The position numbers were made by a program, and so were the translations under genes. A stretch of 46,818 nt of DNA from the NCBI GenBank assembly GCA_910579295.1, contig CAJTTC010000014.1:1-46818 (forward strand), in the 5' to 3' direction. Below, one piece after another: positions 32,057-41,374 of the stretch; position 1 is the stretch's first letter; every line of letters starts with the position of its first letter. The DNA comes from an uncultured Christensenella sp. (GTDB taxonomy: Bacteria; Bacillota_A; Clostridia; Christensenellales; Borkfalkiaceae). The notes beneath the pieces were generated by a model. It saw nothing but the letters and a program-made list of their open reading frames with translations, had not been told where the DNA came from and made no database searches.

Positions 32057-33832
32057 ATGCAAAGAAAAGACGTTAAGACGGAACACAAGTGGAACATTGA
32101 AGAAATTTATGCAAACGACGGGCTTTGGGAGAAAGCGGCGGACTATCTCACGGCTAAAATAGATTTCGGACGGTATGCGGGTAAGCTTGGCGACAAAAAG
32201 ACGCTGTTGCAGTACCTTAAAGCAACCGAAGAGTTTGAAATCGGGTTCGAGCGTTTAGTCGCTTACGCCACTTTGAAGCGCGACGAGGACACGAGAGTGG
32301 CAAAATATAATTCGTATAGCGGCAAAATCGATATGATGTATTCACGCTATTGTTCGGAAACCGCGTTTTTTGAGCCTGAAATGGCTACGCTTGACGAGAG
32401 CTATTTAAACGAATTGCTTTCAGATAAGAATTTCTCCTACTACGATTATCAGATCAAGCTGTTGATAAAGCGCAGAAGCCACGTTGTAAGCGAGAAGGAA
32501 GAGCGCTTGGTTGCGCTGTCAAGCGAAGCTCTCGGCTCATTCTATGATATCTTCTCTATGATAGATAACGCCGACTTGCCTTTGCCCGAAATCGAACTCG
32601 ACGGAGAAAAGCGTAAGCTGTCCCACGGGCTTTATGGGTTGATATTGCACAGTCCCGACAGGGCGAAGCGCGAAGAAGCCTACAAAAAATATTACTCCGC
32701 ATATATCGGTCTGCTCAACACGATTACGGCAAACTACTACGGCAACGTTAAAAAGGACGTTTTTTTAAGTCGAGTGTACGGTTTTCAATCCTGCCTTGAC
32801 CATGCTTTGTTCAGCGAGGACGTAGATAAAAAGGTATACGAAAATCTTTTAAAGAGCGTAACGGAGAATTGCTCCGTGATGCACAGATATATATCCGACA
32901 GAAAGAAGCTGCTCGGCGTTGATAAGTTGTATTTTTACGACATTTATGCGCCGCTTATAGAAAATGCACAGATTAGCCTGAACTATGACGAGGCTTACGA
33001 GCTGGTAGTCGAGGGGTTGGCGGCCCTTGGCAAGGACTATCAGGCGCTTCTTCGCCGCGGACACGATGAGCGCTGGATTGACGTTGAAGAAACGGAGGGC
33101 AAGCGCAGCGGAGCATATTCCGCGGGCGTTTACGGCGTTCACCCGTTCGTGCTCTTAAATTATCAGCCCACGTTGAACGACGTGTTTACGATTGCTCATG
33201 AAATGGGGCATTCCCTTCACACGTATTTTTCTCAGAAAAATCAGCCTTATGCAAAGAGCAACTACAAGATATTCGTAGCCGAAGTTGCAAGTACCGTAAA
33301 CGAGGTTCTGTTATTAAAGTATTTGGTCAAAAAAGCTGAAGATGTAAATCTTAAAAAGTACCTTCTCAATCATTATCTCGACTCAATACGCGCAACACTT
33401 CACAGGCAGACAATGTTTGCGGAGTTCGAGTATGAAGCTCACAAGCTTGTTGAGGAGGGTAATCCTCTGACGAGAGAAAATTTGTGTGAGTTGTATGCGG
33501 GGATAGGCAAAAAATATTACGGCGAAGATATTGAGCACGACTATGAAATTTCAACCGAGTGGTGCAGAATACCGCATTTTTATTCTTCGTTCTACGTATA
33601 CAAGTATTCAACAGGAATTATAACGGCAATCAATATCGCCAACAGAATTTTAACCGAGGGTGATAAGGCTGTTAAAGATTACTTCAAATTCCTGTCGGGC
33701 GGCTCGTCAACCGACCCTGTATCGCTGTTGAAGTTTGCGGGGGTTGACCTTTCAGAAATGAAGCCGTTTGACTTTGCAATGAAGGAATTTGAGAATACGT
33801 TGATTGAATTTGAGAAATTAATGGAAATATAA
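32057..33832 (+). CDS. pepF: Oligoendopeptidase F
   Basis: M3B zinc metallopeptidase that cleaves short peptides in the cytoplasm. 591 residues. The zinc site is HEMGH at 381-385 within IAHEMGHSLHTYFS, with the third ligand region FVAEVASTVNEVLLLKYL. The N-terminal half is the helical oligopeptidase module (FERLVAYATLKRDEDTR). GVHPFVLLNYQ before the zinc site is also family-typical. Located between DUF711 and dnaB, with 6 nt to the latter. Confidence 0.95.
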   Translation: MQRKDVKTEHKWNIEEIYANDGLWEKAADYLTAKIDFGRYAGKLGDKKTLLQYLKATEEFEIGFERLVAYATLKRDEDTRVAKYNSYSGKIDMMYSRYCSETAFFEPEMATLDESYLNELLSDKNFSYYDYQIKLLIKRRSHVVSEKEERLVALSSEALGSFYDIFSMIDNADLPLPEIELDGEKRKLSHGLYGLILHSPDRAKREEAYKKYYSAYIGLLNTITANYYGNVKKDVFLSRVYGFQSCLDHALFSEDVDKKVYENLLKSVTENCSVMHRYISDRKKLLGVDKLYFYDIYAPLIENAQISLNYDEAYELVVEGLAALGKDYQALLRRGHDERWIDVEETEGKRSGAYSAGVYGVHPFVLLNYQPTLNDVFTIAHEMGHSLHTYFSQKNQPYAKSNYKIFVAEVASTVNEVLLLKYLVKKAEDVNLKKYLLNHYLDSIRATLHRQTMFAEFEYEAHKLVEEGNPLTRENLCELYAGIGKKYYGEDIEHDYEISTEWCRIPHFYSSFYVYKYSTGIITAINIANRILTEGDKAVKDYFKFLSGGSSTDPVSLLKFAGVDLSEMKPFDFAMKEFENTLIEFEKLMEI

Positions 33833-33838
33833 AGTACT

Positions 33839-35293
33839 ATGTCAGACAAAAATAATGTTTTACCTAACAATTTAGAGGCTGAGCAGGCGCTTTTGGGCTG
33901 TATGCTTATAGACAATATGATTTTGGCTGACGTTCTTGAAAAGCTTGTCGAAGACGATTTTTATCAGGAATCACATCAATTTATATTGTCCGCAATGAAG
34001 CAAGTCTATTTCGAGCACAGACCGCTGGACCTTGTAACGCTCACGGATAAGCTTGAAACGGAAGGAAATCTTGAGAAAAGCGGCGGATTAAGCTATCTTA
34101 CCGAGCTTGCGCAGGCAACGCCGTCGTCAGCTAACTATAATCATTATTTTGAAATTGTAAGGCGCGATTCGGTAAACAGAAAACTTATAAGAGCGGCGCG
34201 CGACGTTATTAAGTTTGCCCAGACGAGCGACGACAATCTTAAAAGCGTGCAGTATGCCGAGGCTCTTATATACGATATTTCCAAAGTCAACGACTCTTCG
34301 TCGGTAAAAGATATCAGGCAGAGCGACGGTATCGACGCCGTTATTTCGCGGTTTGAAATGCTTGGCAAGGATAAGAATGCGTTCAGAGGTGTTCAAACGG
34401 GCATTATCAAGCTGGATAAGCTTACGAACGGTTTGCAAAAGACCGACCTGCTTGTACTCGCGGCGCGCCCCGGTATGGGAAAAACCTCGCTTGCAATGAA
34501 TATTGTTGAAAATGCCGCGTTGAATAACGATAAGGTCTGCGCTGTATTCTCTCTGGAAATGCCCGAAGTGCAGATTATTCAGAGACTATTGTGCGGCTAT
34601 TCGGGCGTATCTATGGCGACAGCGCTTGCGGGAAAGCTTGAAAGCAGCGATTGGAAAAAGCTGACCAAGGGCGCGGAGAAGCTCAGAAAAAGTAGAATTT
34701 ACATAGACGATTCTTCGAGAGTTACGCCCACTGAAATTCAATCGAAATGCCGTCGGATTAAGGCGAAAAACAACGGGCAGCTCGATCTGGTTATGATCGA
34801 CTATATTCAGTTGATGTCCAGCGGCAAAAAAAACAGCGAGCAGAACAGAACGCAGGAAGTCGCGGATATTACCCGTGAGCTGAAAATAATGGCAAAGGAG
34901 CTCGACGTTCCCGTGCTTGCGCTTTCACAGTTAAGGCGTATGCAGACCAAAGAACCTCAGCTATCCGACTTGCGTGAATCGGGCGCAATCGAACAGGACG
35001 CCGATATCGTTATGTTTATCAACCGTCCCGACGTGGGCGTTTCAGACGAGGAAATAAAGAAAAACAATATAGTAAAGGGTATGGCGGATCTGATTATCGC
35101 CAAGCACAGAAACGGCGCTACGGACAGAATTAAGCTACGCTTCAAGGGCGAATTGACAAAATTCGTCAATCCCGAACCCGAGGATGGTATCGAAGAGCCC
35201 GTTTATGATAATAGCCCCGTACCAAATGACGCTCCGCCTGCGGAAGAAACGGACGGTAGCGTAATTTTTGACGACGATAATCCGCCGTTTTAA
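33839..35293 (+). CDS. dnaB: Replicative DNA helicase DnaB
   Basis: Hexameric helicase that unwinds DNA at the fork. 484 residues. The N-terminal primase-interacting domain (1 to about 150, NNLEAEQALLGCMLID) is followed by the RecA-like ATPase with Walker A ARPGMGKTSLA (209-219), Walker B LVMIDYIQLM and the arginine-finger region FINRPDVG. The C-terminal tail is acidic and Pro-rich (PPAEETDGS..DDDNPPF). Distance to sua5 is 3 nt. Confidence 0.97.
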   Translation: MSDKNNVLPNNLEAEQALLGCMLIDNMILADVLEKLVEDDFYQESHQFILSAMKQVYFEHRPLDLVTLTDKLETEGNLEKSGGLSYLTELAQATPSSANYNHYFEIVRRDSVNRKLIRAARDVIKFAQTSDDNLKSVQYAEALIYDISKVNDSSSVKDIRQSDGIDAVISRFEMLGKDKNAFRGVQTGIIKLDKLTNGLQKTDLLVLAARPGMGKTSLAMNIVENAALNNDKVCAVFSLEMPEVQIIQRLLCGYSGVSMATALAGKLESSDWKKLTKGAEKLRKSRIYIDDSSRVTPTEIQSKCRRIKAKNNGQLDLVMIDYIQLMSSGKKNSEQNRTQEVADITRELKIMAKELDVPVLALSQLRRMQTKEPQLSDLRESGAIEQDADIVMFINRPDVGVSDEEIKKNNIVKGMADLIIAKHRNGATDRIKLRFKGELTKFVNPEPEDGIEEPVYDNSPVPNDAPPAEETDGSVIFDDDNPPF

Positions 35294-35296
35294 GCT

Positions 35297-36286
35297 ATGA
35301 AAACTCAGATTTTACAAATTGACGAGCATTCTTTACGGCTTGCAAAGAAAATTTTAACGGACGGCGGGGTGGTTGCGTTCCCTACGGAAACGGTCTACGG
35401 TCTTGCCGCAAACGCCTATGACAGCGCGGCGGTTGAAAGCATTTTTTCAATTAAGGGTCGCCCAAACGACAACCCGCTTATCGTGCACGTTCATACCGAT
35501 TACGATTTGTCGGAGCTTGTAACCGATATACCCGAATACTCCCAATTGTTGGCTAAGGCTTTTTTGCCCGGACCGCTTACAATGGTCTATAAGAGCAAGC
35601 AAAGAGTAAGCGCGGCAGTGTCGTGCGGTATGGATACATTGGCAATCCGTATTCCGTCGCACGAGGGGGCTCAGCGTTTTTTAAGATATGTAGATATGCC
35701 CATAGCTGCGCCGAGCGCAAACGTTTCAAAGCACGTCAGCCCCGTAACGGCAGGACACGTCTACGACGATCTCAACGGTAAAATTTCTTTAATTCTCGAC
35801 GGGGGCAAGTGCGTAGGAGGCATAGAGAGTACCGTGCTTGATTGTACGAACGAAGCGCCTTGCGTATTGCGTAGCGGGCTCGTTACGCGTGAAATGATTG
35901 CCGCTGTTGTAGGCGAATGCGACGAATACGTAATGAAGGATGGTGAGCGCGTGCGTTCGCCCGGAATGAAATACAAGCATTATTCGCCCAAATGTCAGAC
36001 GGTTTTATTTAATTTTGACAATAAAGCAGAGGCTTTCAAATACTATCACGAAAAAATTTCAGCAGGCGTTGCGGCATATCTTATGTGTGACGACAGCGTA
36101 GTTCAGGAGTTTGACGGAAAAAATATTCTTAATTTGGGAAAGACTGAAAACGAAATTGCCGCAAATCTGTACGACAAGCTCAGAGAGGGCGAGCGCGTTG
36201 CAGATCTTATTATAGCAATCGCTCCGCAAAAACAGGACGGTGTTATGGTGGGCGTTATGAACAGAATGAAAAAGGCGTTCGGTTAA
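35297..36286 (+). CDS. sua5: Threonylcarbamoyl-AMP synthase (Sua5/YwlC type)
   Basis: Makes L-threonylcarbamoyl-AMP from threonine, bicarbonate and ATP for the t6A37 tRNA modification. 329 residues: a YrdC-like catalytic domain with GGVVAFPTETVYGLAA, FSIKGRPNDNPLIVHV, IAAPSANVSKHVSP and ESTVLDCTNEAPCVLRSG, then the C-terminal Sua5 extension (about 210-329) after the RSPGMKYKHYSP linker. The extension makes it the longer Sua5 form rather than TsaC. Neighbours ywlE and rpiB are the same as in Bacillus. Confidence 0.95.
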   Translation: MKTQILQIDEHSLRLAKKILTDGGVVAFPTETVYGLAANAYDSAAVESIFSIKGRPNDNPLIVHVHTDYDLSELVTDIPEYSQLLAKAFLPGPLTMVYKSKQRVSAAVSCGMDTLAIRIPSHEGAQRFLRYVDMPIAAPSANVSKHVSPVTAGHVYDDLNGKISLILDGGKCVGGIESTVLDCTNEAPCVLRSGLVTREMIAAVVGECDEYVMKDGERVRSPGMKYKHYSPKCQTVLFNFDNKAEAFKYYHEKISAGVAAYLMCDDSVVQEFDGKNILNLGKTENEIAANLYDKLREGERVADLIIAIAPQKQDGVMVGVMNRMKKAFG

Positions 36287-36287
36287 T

Positions 36288-36734
36288 ATGAAGCGTAAAA
36301 AAATACTTTTCGTATGCACGGGTAATACGTGCCGCAGTCCAATGGCGGAAGCGTTGCTCAGATGTGAGATAAAAAAGAGAAAGATAAAATGGTGGGACGT
36401 CCTTTCGCGCGGAATAAGCGCAGAGGTAGGCGGTAATTTAAGCGACAACAGCCGTATTGCGCTTGAAGAGGACGGCATAACGGTTGCCGATTTTGCGCCG
36501 AAACAGCTCACGCAAAAGATAATAGAGAGCAGTACGTTAGTAATAACAATGACGGAGGCTCAGAAGCAGATGATTGAGGATTGCGGTAACGTGAGAAGCG
36601 TAAGAGATATATGCGGTTTTGACGTTCCGGACCCGTACGGCGGTGATATCAATATTTACAGAGTTACGCGCGACGCGTTAAAAACCGTGTGTAACGCTGT
36701 CATAGAAGATTATATTTTAAAATTTGAGGAGTAA
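36288..36734 (+). CDS. ywlE: Low-molecular-weight phosphatase (YwlE, protein-arginine type)
   Basis: 148 residues with the LMW-PTP loop CTGNTCRS (nucleophile Cys10, Arg16) and acid DPYG (Asp115). In Bacillus YwlE the Thr inside the loop (here Thr14) allows protein-phospho-arginine as substrate, and the same residue is present here. Its neighbours sua5 and rpiB match the Bacillus order, supporting YwlE over a generic tyrosine phosphatase. It would reverse McsB marks. No mcsB gene is in this window. Only 1 nt from sua5. Confidence 0.9.
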   Translation: MKRKKILFVCTGNTCRSPMAEALLRCEIKKRKIKWWDVLSRGISAEVGGNLSDNSRIALEEDGITVADFAPKQLTQKIIESSTLVITMTEAQKQMIEDCGNVRSVRDICGFDVPDPYGGDINIYRVTRDALKTVCNAVIEDYILKFEE

Positions 36735-36737
36735 TAT

Positions 36738-37187
36738 ATGAAAATTGCGCTTGCATGCGACCACGGCGGTCTTAATTTAAAGAAAGAAATAGTATCCTAT
36801 CTTAAACAGAACGGTTATGAAGCCGTAGATTTCGGAACGAATACGACGGATAGCTGTGATTATCCCGATTACGCTTTGCCTGCGGCGGAAGCCGTCGCAA
36901 ACGGCGAATGTGATTTTGGCATACTCGTTTGTTCGACGGGTATCGGGGTGTCGATTGTGGCTAATAAAGTTCCCGGAATAAGATGTGCGCACTGTCACGA
37001 CGCTTATTGCGCAAAGTATACGCGCCTGCACAACAACGCTAATATGCTTGCAATGGGTGAAAAGGTTGTCGGCGTCGGCTATGCATTGCAGATTGTGGAA
37101 GCCTTTTTAACCACGCAGTTCGAGGGCGGACGGCATATCAGGCGCGTTGACAAAATTACCGCAATCGAAAAAAAATACGGCAAATAA
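36738..37187 (+). CDS. rpiB: Ribose-5-phosphate isomerase B
   Basis: Interconverts ribose 5-phosphate and ribulose 5-phosphate in the pentose phosphate pathway. 149 residues, beginning MKIALACDHGGLNLKKEI. The family loop LVCSTGIGVSIVANK has the catalytic Cys, and AHCHDAYCAKYTRLHNNANM holds phosphate-binding residues. Between ywlE (3 nt) and the PHP gene (1 nt). Confidence 0.96.
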   Translation: MKIALACDHGGLNLKKEIVSYLKQNGYEAVDFGTNTTDSCDYPDYALPAAEAVANGECDFGILVCSTGIGVSIVANKVPGIRCAHCHDAYCAKYTRLHNNANMLAMGEKVVGVGYALQIVEAFLTTQFEGGRHIRRVDKITAIEKKYGK

Positions 37188-37188
37188 A

Positions 37189-37992
37189 ATGCTGATAGAT
37201 ATACACATACATTCACGGTTCTCCTTTGACAGCAGCGAGGAGCAAGTCAATTATATCGAAAGAGCGCGAGCGCTCGGCATACCCGTTATAGGCTTTTCGG
37301 AGCACTATGATTACGACGCAATCCTCGACGGAAGCAAAGATATTTCACTCTGCGACGTTCCTGAATACACCGATGAGGTGAACGCTTTACGTAATGAGTG
37401 CTCAACTCCCGAAGTTCTATGCGGAATAGAGTTCGGCTATCGCGATATATCGGTGGAGAAATACAGACAATTAATAAAGGCGTATAATTTCGATTATGTA
37501 ATTAACAGCGTGCACACTTTGCCCGACCGTGGCGATTGCTTCCATGAAGCGTTTTTTGCGGGAAGAACGATTGAAGAGAGTTACAGACAATACTTCAATG
37601 CGGTTTTGGAGAGCGTTAAAGCCGATTTTAATTATCAGATTGTCGGACATTTGGGCTATGTGTCGCGCTACCGTAAGTGCGAAAATTCAAAAATCAATTA
37701 CGCCGATTATGCGGATATTATAGATGAAATTCTTAAAAGCATAATAGAGCGCGATAAGTGTCTTGAAATTAACGCCTATACGGGTAAGACGGGCGGTTTG
37801 TCCATACCTGATACCGATATTATAATAAGGTACTTACAGCTTGGCGGAACAAAATTGAGTTACGGCAGTGATTCTCACCGCGCGGCTGATTATTTGAGAA
37901 AGTCAGAGGAAATAACTGCTTTTTTGCGTTCGGTCGGAGTTGACGAGCTCTACTATTACAGACAGCGCAAACCTGTCGCCTATAAAATTTAA
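37189..37992 (+). CDS. hisK: PHP-type histidinol-phosphatase
   Basis: 267 residues with the PHP metal motifs DIHIHSRFSFDSS (HxH), FSEHYDYDA, CGIEFGYR, NSVHTL, VGHLGYVSRY and SYGSDSHRAAD, matching HisJ/HisK-type enzymes that dephosphorylate histidinol phosphate. It is the one step of histidine synthesis missing from the operon downstream. I placed the start at ATG 37189, right after the rpiB stop, rather than at upstream ATG 37147 inside rpiB, because the metal motif then sits near residue 4. A terminator (38001-38035) separates it from the his operon. Confidence 0.82.
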   Translation: MLIDIHIHSRFSFDSSEEQVNYIERARALGIPVIGFSEHYDYDAILDGSKDISLCDVPEYTDEVNALRNECSTPEVLCGIEFGYRDISVEKYRQLIKAYNFDYVINSVHTLPDRGDCFHEAFFAGRTIEESYRQYFNAVLESVKADFNYQIVGHLGYVSRYRKCENSKINYADYADIIDEILKSIIERDKCLEINAYTGKTGGLSIPDTDIIIRYLQLGGTKLSYGSDSHRAADYLRKSEEITAFLRSVGVDELYYYRQRKPVAYKI

Positions 37993-38000
37993 TTTTACTT

Positions 38001-38035
38001 AAAGCGGAAAATTTTTATATATTTTCCGTTTTTTT
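38001..38035 (+). terminator. Terminator after the histidinol-phosphatase-like gene
   Basis: CGGAAAAT (38005-38012) with ATTTTCCG (38021-38028), followed by seven T. It separates the operon ending in rpiB-PHP from the his operon. Confidence 0.85.
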
Positions 38036-38045
38036 ATGTTTAAAA

Positions 38046-38073
38046 TACTTTACTTCTTTACTGTGATAAAGTA
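38046..38073 (+). promoter_or_regulatory. Candidate operator of the his operon (dyad)
   Basis: TACTTTA (38046-38052) and TAAAGTA (38067-38073) are inverted copies separated by 14 nt. They overlap the -35 and reach the -10 box. A TrpR-type repressor bound here would block polymerase. That the YerC-like protein next door binds it is inferred. Confidence 0.55.
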
Positions 38074-38077
38074 TAAT
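38049..38077 (+). promoter_or_regulatory. Promoter of the his operon
   Basis: TTTACT (38049-38054), 17-nt spacer, perfect TATAAT (38072-38077), 29 nt before the first gene. No T-box or long leader is seen here. Confidence 0.85.
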
Positions 38078-38105
38078 GGCACTATAAAGAACTAAAAGGT
38101 GGCAT

Positions 38106-38396
38106 ATGAAGGACGTTGAGATACATATAAACGCACTTTACGAGACTTTAATTAAGGTTAACACGGTCGAGGACTGCAAGGCGCTGTTGGATGATTTGTG
38201 CACGTATAAGGAAATCGAACAGATGGCTCAACGCGCATATGCGGCAAAACTGTTTTTAGAGGGGCGCACCTATAACGAAATTATAGCCGAAACGGACATT
38301 TCAAGCACCACGCTTTCACGTATTTCGCGGGCCATTACTCACGGCAGCGGTGGGTATAAAAAATTTATAAGTTACAGCGGGAAAGACGAAATATGA
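38106..38396 (+). CDS. hisR: TrpR-superfamily regulator, YerC/HisR type
   Basis: 96 residues with the TrpR-like helical core: TVEDCKALLDDLCTYKEIEQ, RAYAAKLFLEGRTYNEII and the recognition segment ETDISSTTLSRISRAITHGSG. In Bacillota, YerC-related proteins have been reported as repressors of histidine genes under the name HisR. Here it is the first gene of the his operon, with a dyad on the promoter, so autoregulation in response to histidine is likely. Overlaps hisZ by 4 nt (ATGA). Confidence 0.9.
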   Translation: MKDVEIHINALYETLIKVNTVEDCKALLDDLCTYKEIEQMAQRAYAAKLFLEGRTYNEIIAETDISSTTLSRISRAITHGSGGYKKFISYSGKDEI

Positions 38397-39478
38397 AAAT
38401 TGATAAGTTAGAGGACGAAATTATATCGGAGTTGTCGGCTCTGTACAGGCGGAGCGGATATAAGAAATACAAGCCGTCCAATTTTGAGGAATACGCGCTT
38501 TATCAGGAAAATAAGGACTTTCTGATAAGCAAAAACGTAATAACCTTTTCCGATTTAAGCGGCAAGTTGATGGCTATACGTCCCGACGTAACGCTCTCAC
38601 TGGTTAACCATATTGAAGTAAAATCGGGCGAAACGGAGAAATTCTTTTATAACGAAGACGTTTACAGACCGACTACGGGCGGTAAAAACTATAAGGAAAT
38701 CAGCCAGACGGGGGTCGAGGTCATCGGCGCGATAGACGCCGCCGCGATTGCCGAGCTGACAATATTAATCTGTAAAACGTTGTTGGCGGTCAGCCCGAGC
38801 TACGTTCTCGATATCTCGCATATGGGATTTGTGCAGGGGCTCTTAAACGAGTTTAAGTGCGGCAAAGATACGGTAGCAATGCTGATTAAGACTAAAAATC
38901 TGCACGATTTCAAAATTTTTGCCGAGGAACACGGCGTAGACGAAAAGCTGATTTCAGCGTTTACTGTTGCGGTTTCGGATTTCGGACAGCCGACGACAGC
39001 GCTCGAAGCGGCGGATAACACAGTGCTAAACGATGAAATGCGCAAAGCCGTTGCCGAGTTGCGTGAGCTTTACGGAGTGCTTCAAAAATTCGGTTACGGC
39101 GAAAAGATCAATATTGAGTTTTCGGCAGTCGGCAACGCGGATTATTATAACGGAGTTATCTATAACGGATATATTGAGGGTGTGCCTCACTGCGTACTGA
39201 CGGGCGGTAGATACGATAAACTGTTACACAAAATGAATAAGCGCGGTGGAGCGATAGGTTTTGCGCTATACCTCGGCGAAATTGAGCGCTATCTTAAAAA
39301 AGAGAACGATGTTGTAGATTATCTCATATTATACGACAAAAAAACTCAAATAAAAGCTTTGGAGCTTGCCGGAAGTAAGCAAAACGTCGGCTATTCAGTG
39401 CGCATATCGGCAAATCAGCAAGTAAACGTTGCGTACAAAACCAAGATAGATTTGACTGTCGGGGAGGTAGACGGGTGA
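38393..39478 (+). CDS. hisZ: ATP phosphoribosyltransferase regulatory subunit HisZ
   Basis: Histidyl-tRNA-synthetase paralogue without charging activity. It forms a hetero-octamer with short HisG and gives histidine feedback. 361 residues with class II core pieces: SGKLMAIRPDVTLSLVNHI (motif 2-like), FFYNEDVYRPTT and SQTGVEVIGA, then CVLTGGRYDKLLHKMNKRGG near motif 3. There is no anticodon-binding domain of HisRS. Overlap with hisG is 4 nt. Confidence 0.93.
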   Translation: MKIDKLEDEIISELSALYRRSGYKKYKPSNFEEYALYQENKDFLISKNVITFSDLSGKLMAIRPDVTLSLVNHIEVKSGETEKFFYNEDVYRPTTGGKNYKEISQTGVEVIGAIDAAAIAELTILICKTLLAVSPSYVLDISHMGFVQGLLNEFKCGKDTVAMLIKTKNLHDFKIFAEEHGVDEKLISAFTVAVSDFGQPTTALEAADNTVLNDEMRKAVAELRELYGVLQKFGYGEKINIEFSAVGNADYYNGVIYNGYIEGVPHCVLTGGRYDKLLHKMNKRGGAIGFALYLGEIERYLKKENDVVDYLILYDKKTQIKALELAGSKQNVGYSVRISANQQVNVAYKTKIDLTVGEVDG

Positions 39479-40104
39479 TTAATATAGCGTTGCCAAAAGG
39501 CAGGCTCGGCGAAAAGGTTTACTCATTGCTGTCGCAAATCGGGTACAAGTGCGACGAGTACAGCAAAGATAGCAGAAAGCTTATTTTCAGCGACGTAAAC
39601 GGAACGGTTAGTTATTTTTGGGTTAAACCGTCAGACGTTGCCGTTTACGTAAAGCTGGGCGCTGCCGACGTTGGCGTTGTCGGTAAAGATATTCTCGAAG
39701 AATATGAACCCGACGTGTATGAGCTTGCTGACCTTAAAATGGGTAAATGCAAAATGTGCGTTGCGGCGCGTAAATCGTTTATGGACGATACGTCCGCGCC
39801 TTTGCGAGTCGCTACTAAATTTGTTCATACCGCAGAAAAGCATTTTGCTACGGTAGGCAGGGACATAGAAATTATTAAATTGAACGGTTCAATAGAGCTT
39901 GCGCCCGTCCTCGGTATTTCCGACGTCATTTTGGATATAGTCGAAACGGGAACTACGCTTAAAGAAAACGACTTGAAGATTATCGGCAAAGTATCGGATA
40001 TCAGCGCAAGACTGATTGCAAATAAAGCTTCGTATAAATTTAAACGGAATGAAGTGTCTGCGGTTGCTGAAAAACTAAAAGAGGCGGTAAAGGGTTATGA
40101 TTAA
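39475..40104 (+). CDS. hisG: ATP phosphoribosyltransferase, short catalytic form
   Basis: First step of histidine synthesis: ATP plus PRPP gives phosphoribosyl-ATP. 209 residues, the HisG-S type that lacks the C-terminal regulatory domain and therefore needs HisZ, encoded just upstream. NIALPKGRLGEKV, LGAADVGVVGKDILEEY and ILDIVETGTTLKENDLK (PRPP loop) are intact. The start is GTG 39475, overlapping hisZ. Confidence 0.97.
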   Translation: MINIALPKGRLGEKVYSLLSQIGYKCDEYSKDSRKLIFSDVNGTVSYFWVKPSDVAVYVKLGAADVGVVGKDILEEYEPDVYELADLKMGKCKMCVAARKSFMDDTSAPLRVATKFVHTAEKHFATVGRDIEIIKLNGSIELAPVLGISDVILDIVETGTTLKENDLKIIGKVSDISARLIANKASYKFKRNEVSAVAEKLKEAVKGYD

Positions 40105-41374
40105 AACAATAAAATATGTTGGGCAGAGCGCAGACGAATTGTTCGGCTCGCGCGACGAAATAACCGCCAACGTTGAAGACGCTGTTAAAAAAATTATTGC
40201 CGAAGTGCGCGAGAACGGCGATGCGGCAATTAAAAAGTATTCGGCTACATTCGACGGCTTTGAAGCCGATCGCTTCGAGGTGACGGAAAACGAATTTGAA
40301 GAAGCATTCGATAAATTATCCGAGGATTTTATCGAAACGCTGAAAAAATCAATAGAAAACATCAGGCTTTTTCACGAGAAGCAATTGAAGAGCGGTTTTG
40401 AGTTAGATCTCGGAGACAGAATTATCGGGCAAAAAATTACTCCTGTCGAAAAAGCGGGGATATACGTTCCCGGTGGTACGGCGGCGTATCCGTCAACCGT
40501 TTTAATGAATGCCGTTCCCGCAAAAATCGCGGGAGTTGGCTGTATAGTAATGGCAACCCCTGTAAAAGCTAACGGCAAAGTTAATCCCGAGGTGCTTGTT
40601 GCCGCCAAGCTGTGCGGAGTGGACAGAGTGTTCAAAATGGGCGGCGCGCAGGCAATAGCCGCGCTTGCCTACGGTACGGAAACCGTTCCCAAAGTCGACG
40701 TCATAACAGGACCCGGGCGCGACTACGTGGCGACGGCTAAAAAGCTTGTCTACGGTGTGGCGTGCGGTATCGATATGATTGCAGGTCCGAGCGAAATTCT
40801 CGTGCTTGCGGACGGCTCTGCAAAGGCGGAGTATGTTGCGGCGGATATGCTGTCGCAGGCGGAACACGATAAAATTGCTTCGGCAATATTGATTACGGAC
40901 AGCGCAAACTTAGCCGAGCAAGTGAAATGCGAGCTATATAAACAGGTAGAAAAGCTTGATAGGCGGGAGGTTGCAATCTCTTCGCTTGAAAAGCGCTGTC
41001 GGATTATATTGACGGATAATCTTGAAGACGCGATTGAGGTATGCAACGAATATGCTCCCGAGCATCTCGAATTAGCGGTTGAAGAACCGTTTGTGTTGTT
41101 GCAAAAGGTAAAGAATGCAGGCTCTGTATTCCTTGGACACAATACGCCCGAAGCCGTTGGCGATTATTATGCGGGCACAAATCACACCTTGCCTACAAGC
41201 GGCACTGCGCGTTTTTCTTCGCCTTTGAGCGTCGATGATTTTATGAAGAGCACGCAATACGTTTATTATTCGGACGAAGCGTTAAAACGCGCCGCTAATG
41301 ATATTATAACGTTTGCAGAGAGCGAAGGGTTGGGTGCGCACGCTCAGTGCGTTGTCGTCAGGTTAAAGAAATGA
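40097..41374 (+). CDS. hisD: Histidinol dehydrogenase
   Basis: Two NAD-dependent oxidations of histidinol to histidine, with Zn at the active site. 425 residues. Family signatures: KAGIYVPGGTAAYPSTVLM, MGGAQAIAALAYGTE, DMIAGPSEILVLAD and LSQAEHDKIASAILIT; the base and ligands EHLELAVEEP and VGDYYAGTNHTLPT. Overlaps hisG by 8 nt and hisC by 4 nt, so the operon is tightly coupled. Confidence 0.97.
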   Translation: MIKTIKYVGQSADELFGSRDEITANVEDAVKKIIAEVRENGDAAIKKYSATFDGFEADRFEVTENEFEEAFDKLSEDFIETLKKSIENIRLFHEKQLKSGFELDLGDRIIGQKITPVEKAGIYVPGGTAAYPSTVLMNAVPAKIAGVGCIVMATPVKANGKVNPEVLVAAKLCGVDRVFKMGGAQAIAALAYGTETVPKVDVITGPGRDYVATAKKLVYGVACGIDMIAGPSEILVLADGSAKAEYVAADMLSQAEHDKIASAILITDSANLAEQVKCELYKQVEKLDRREVAISSLEKRCRIILTDNLEDAIEVCNEYAPEHLELAVEEPFVLLQKVKNAGSVFLGHNTPEAVGDYYAGTNHTLPTSGTARFSSPLSVDDFMKSTQYVYYSDEALKRAANDIITFAESEGLGAHAQCVVVRLKK

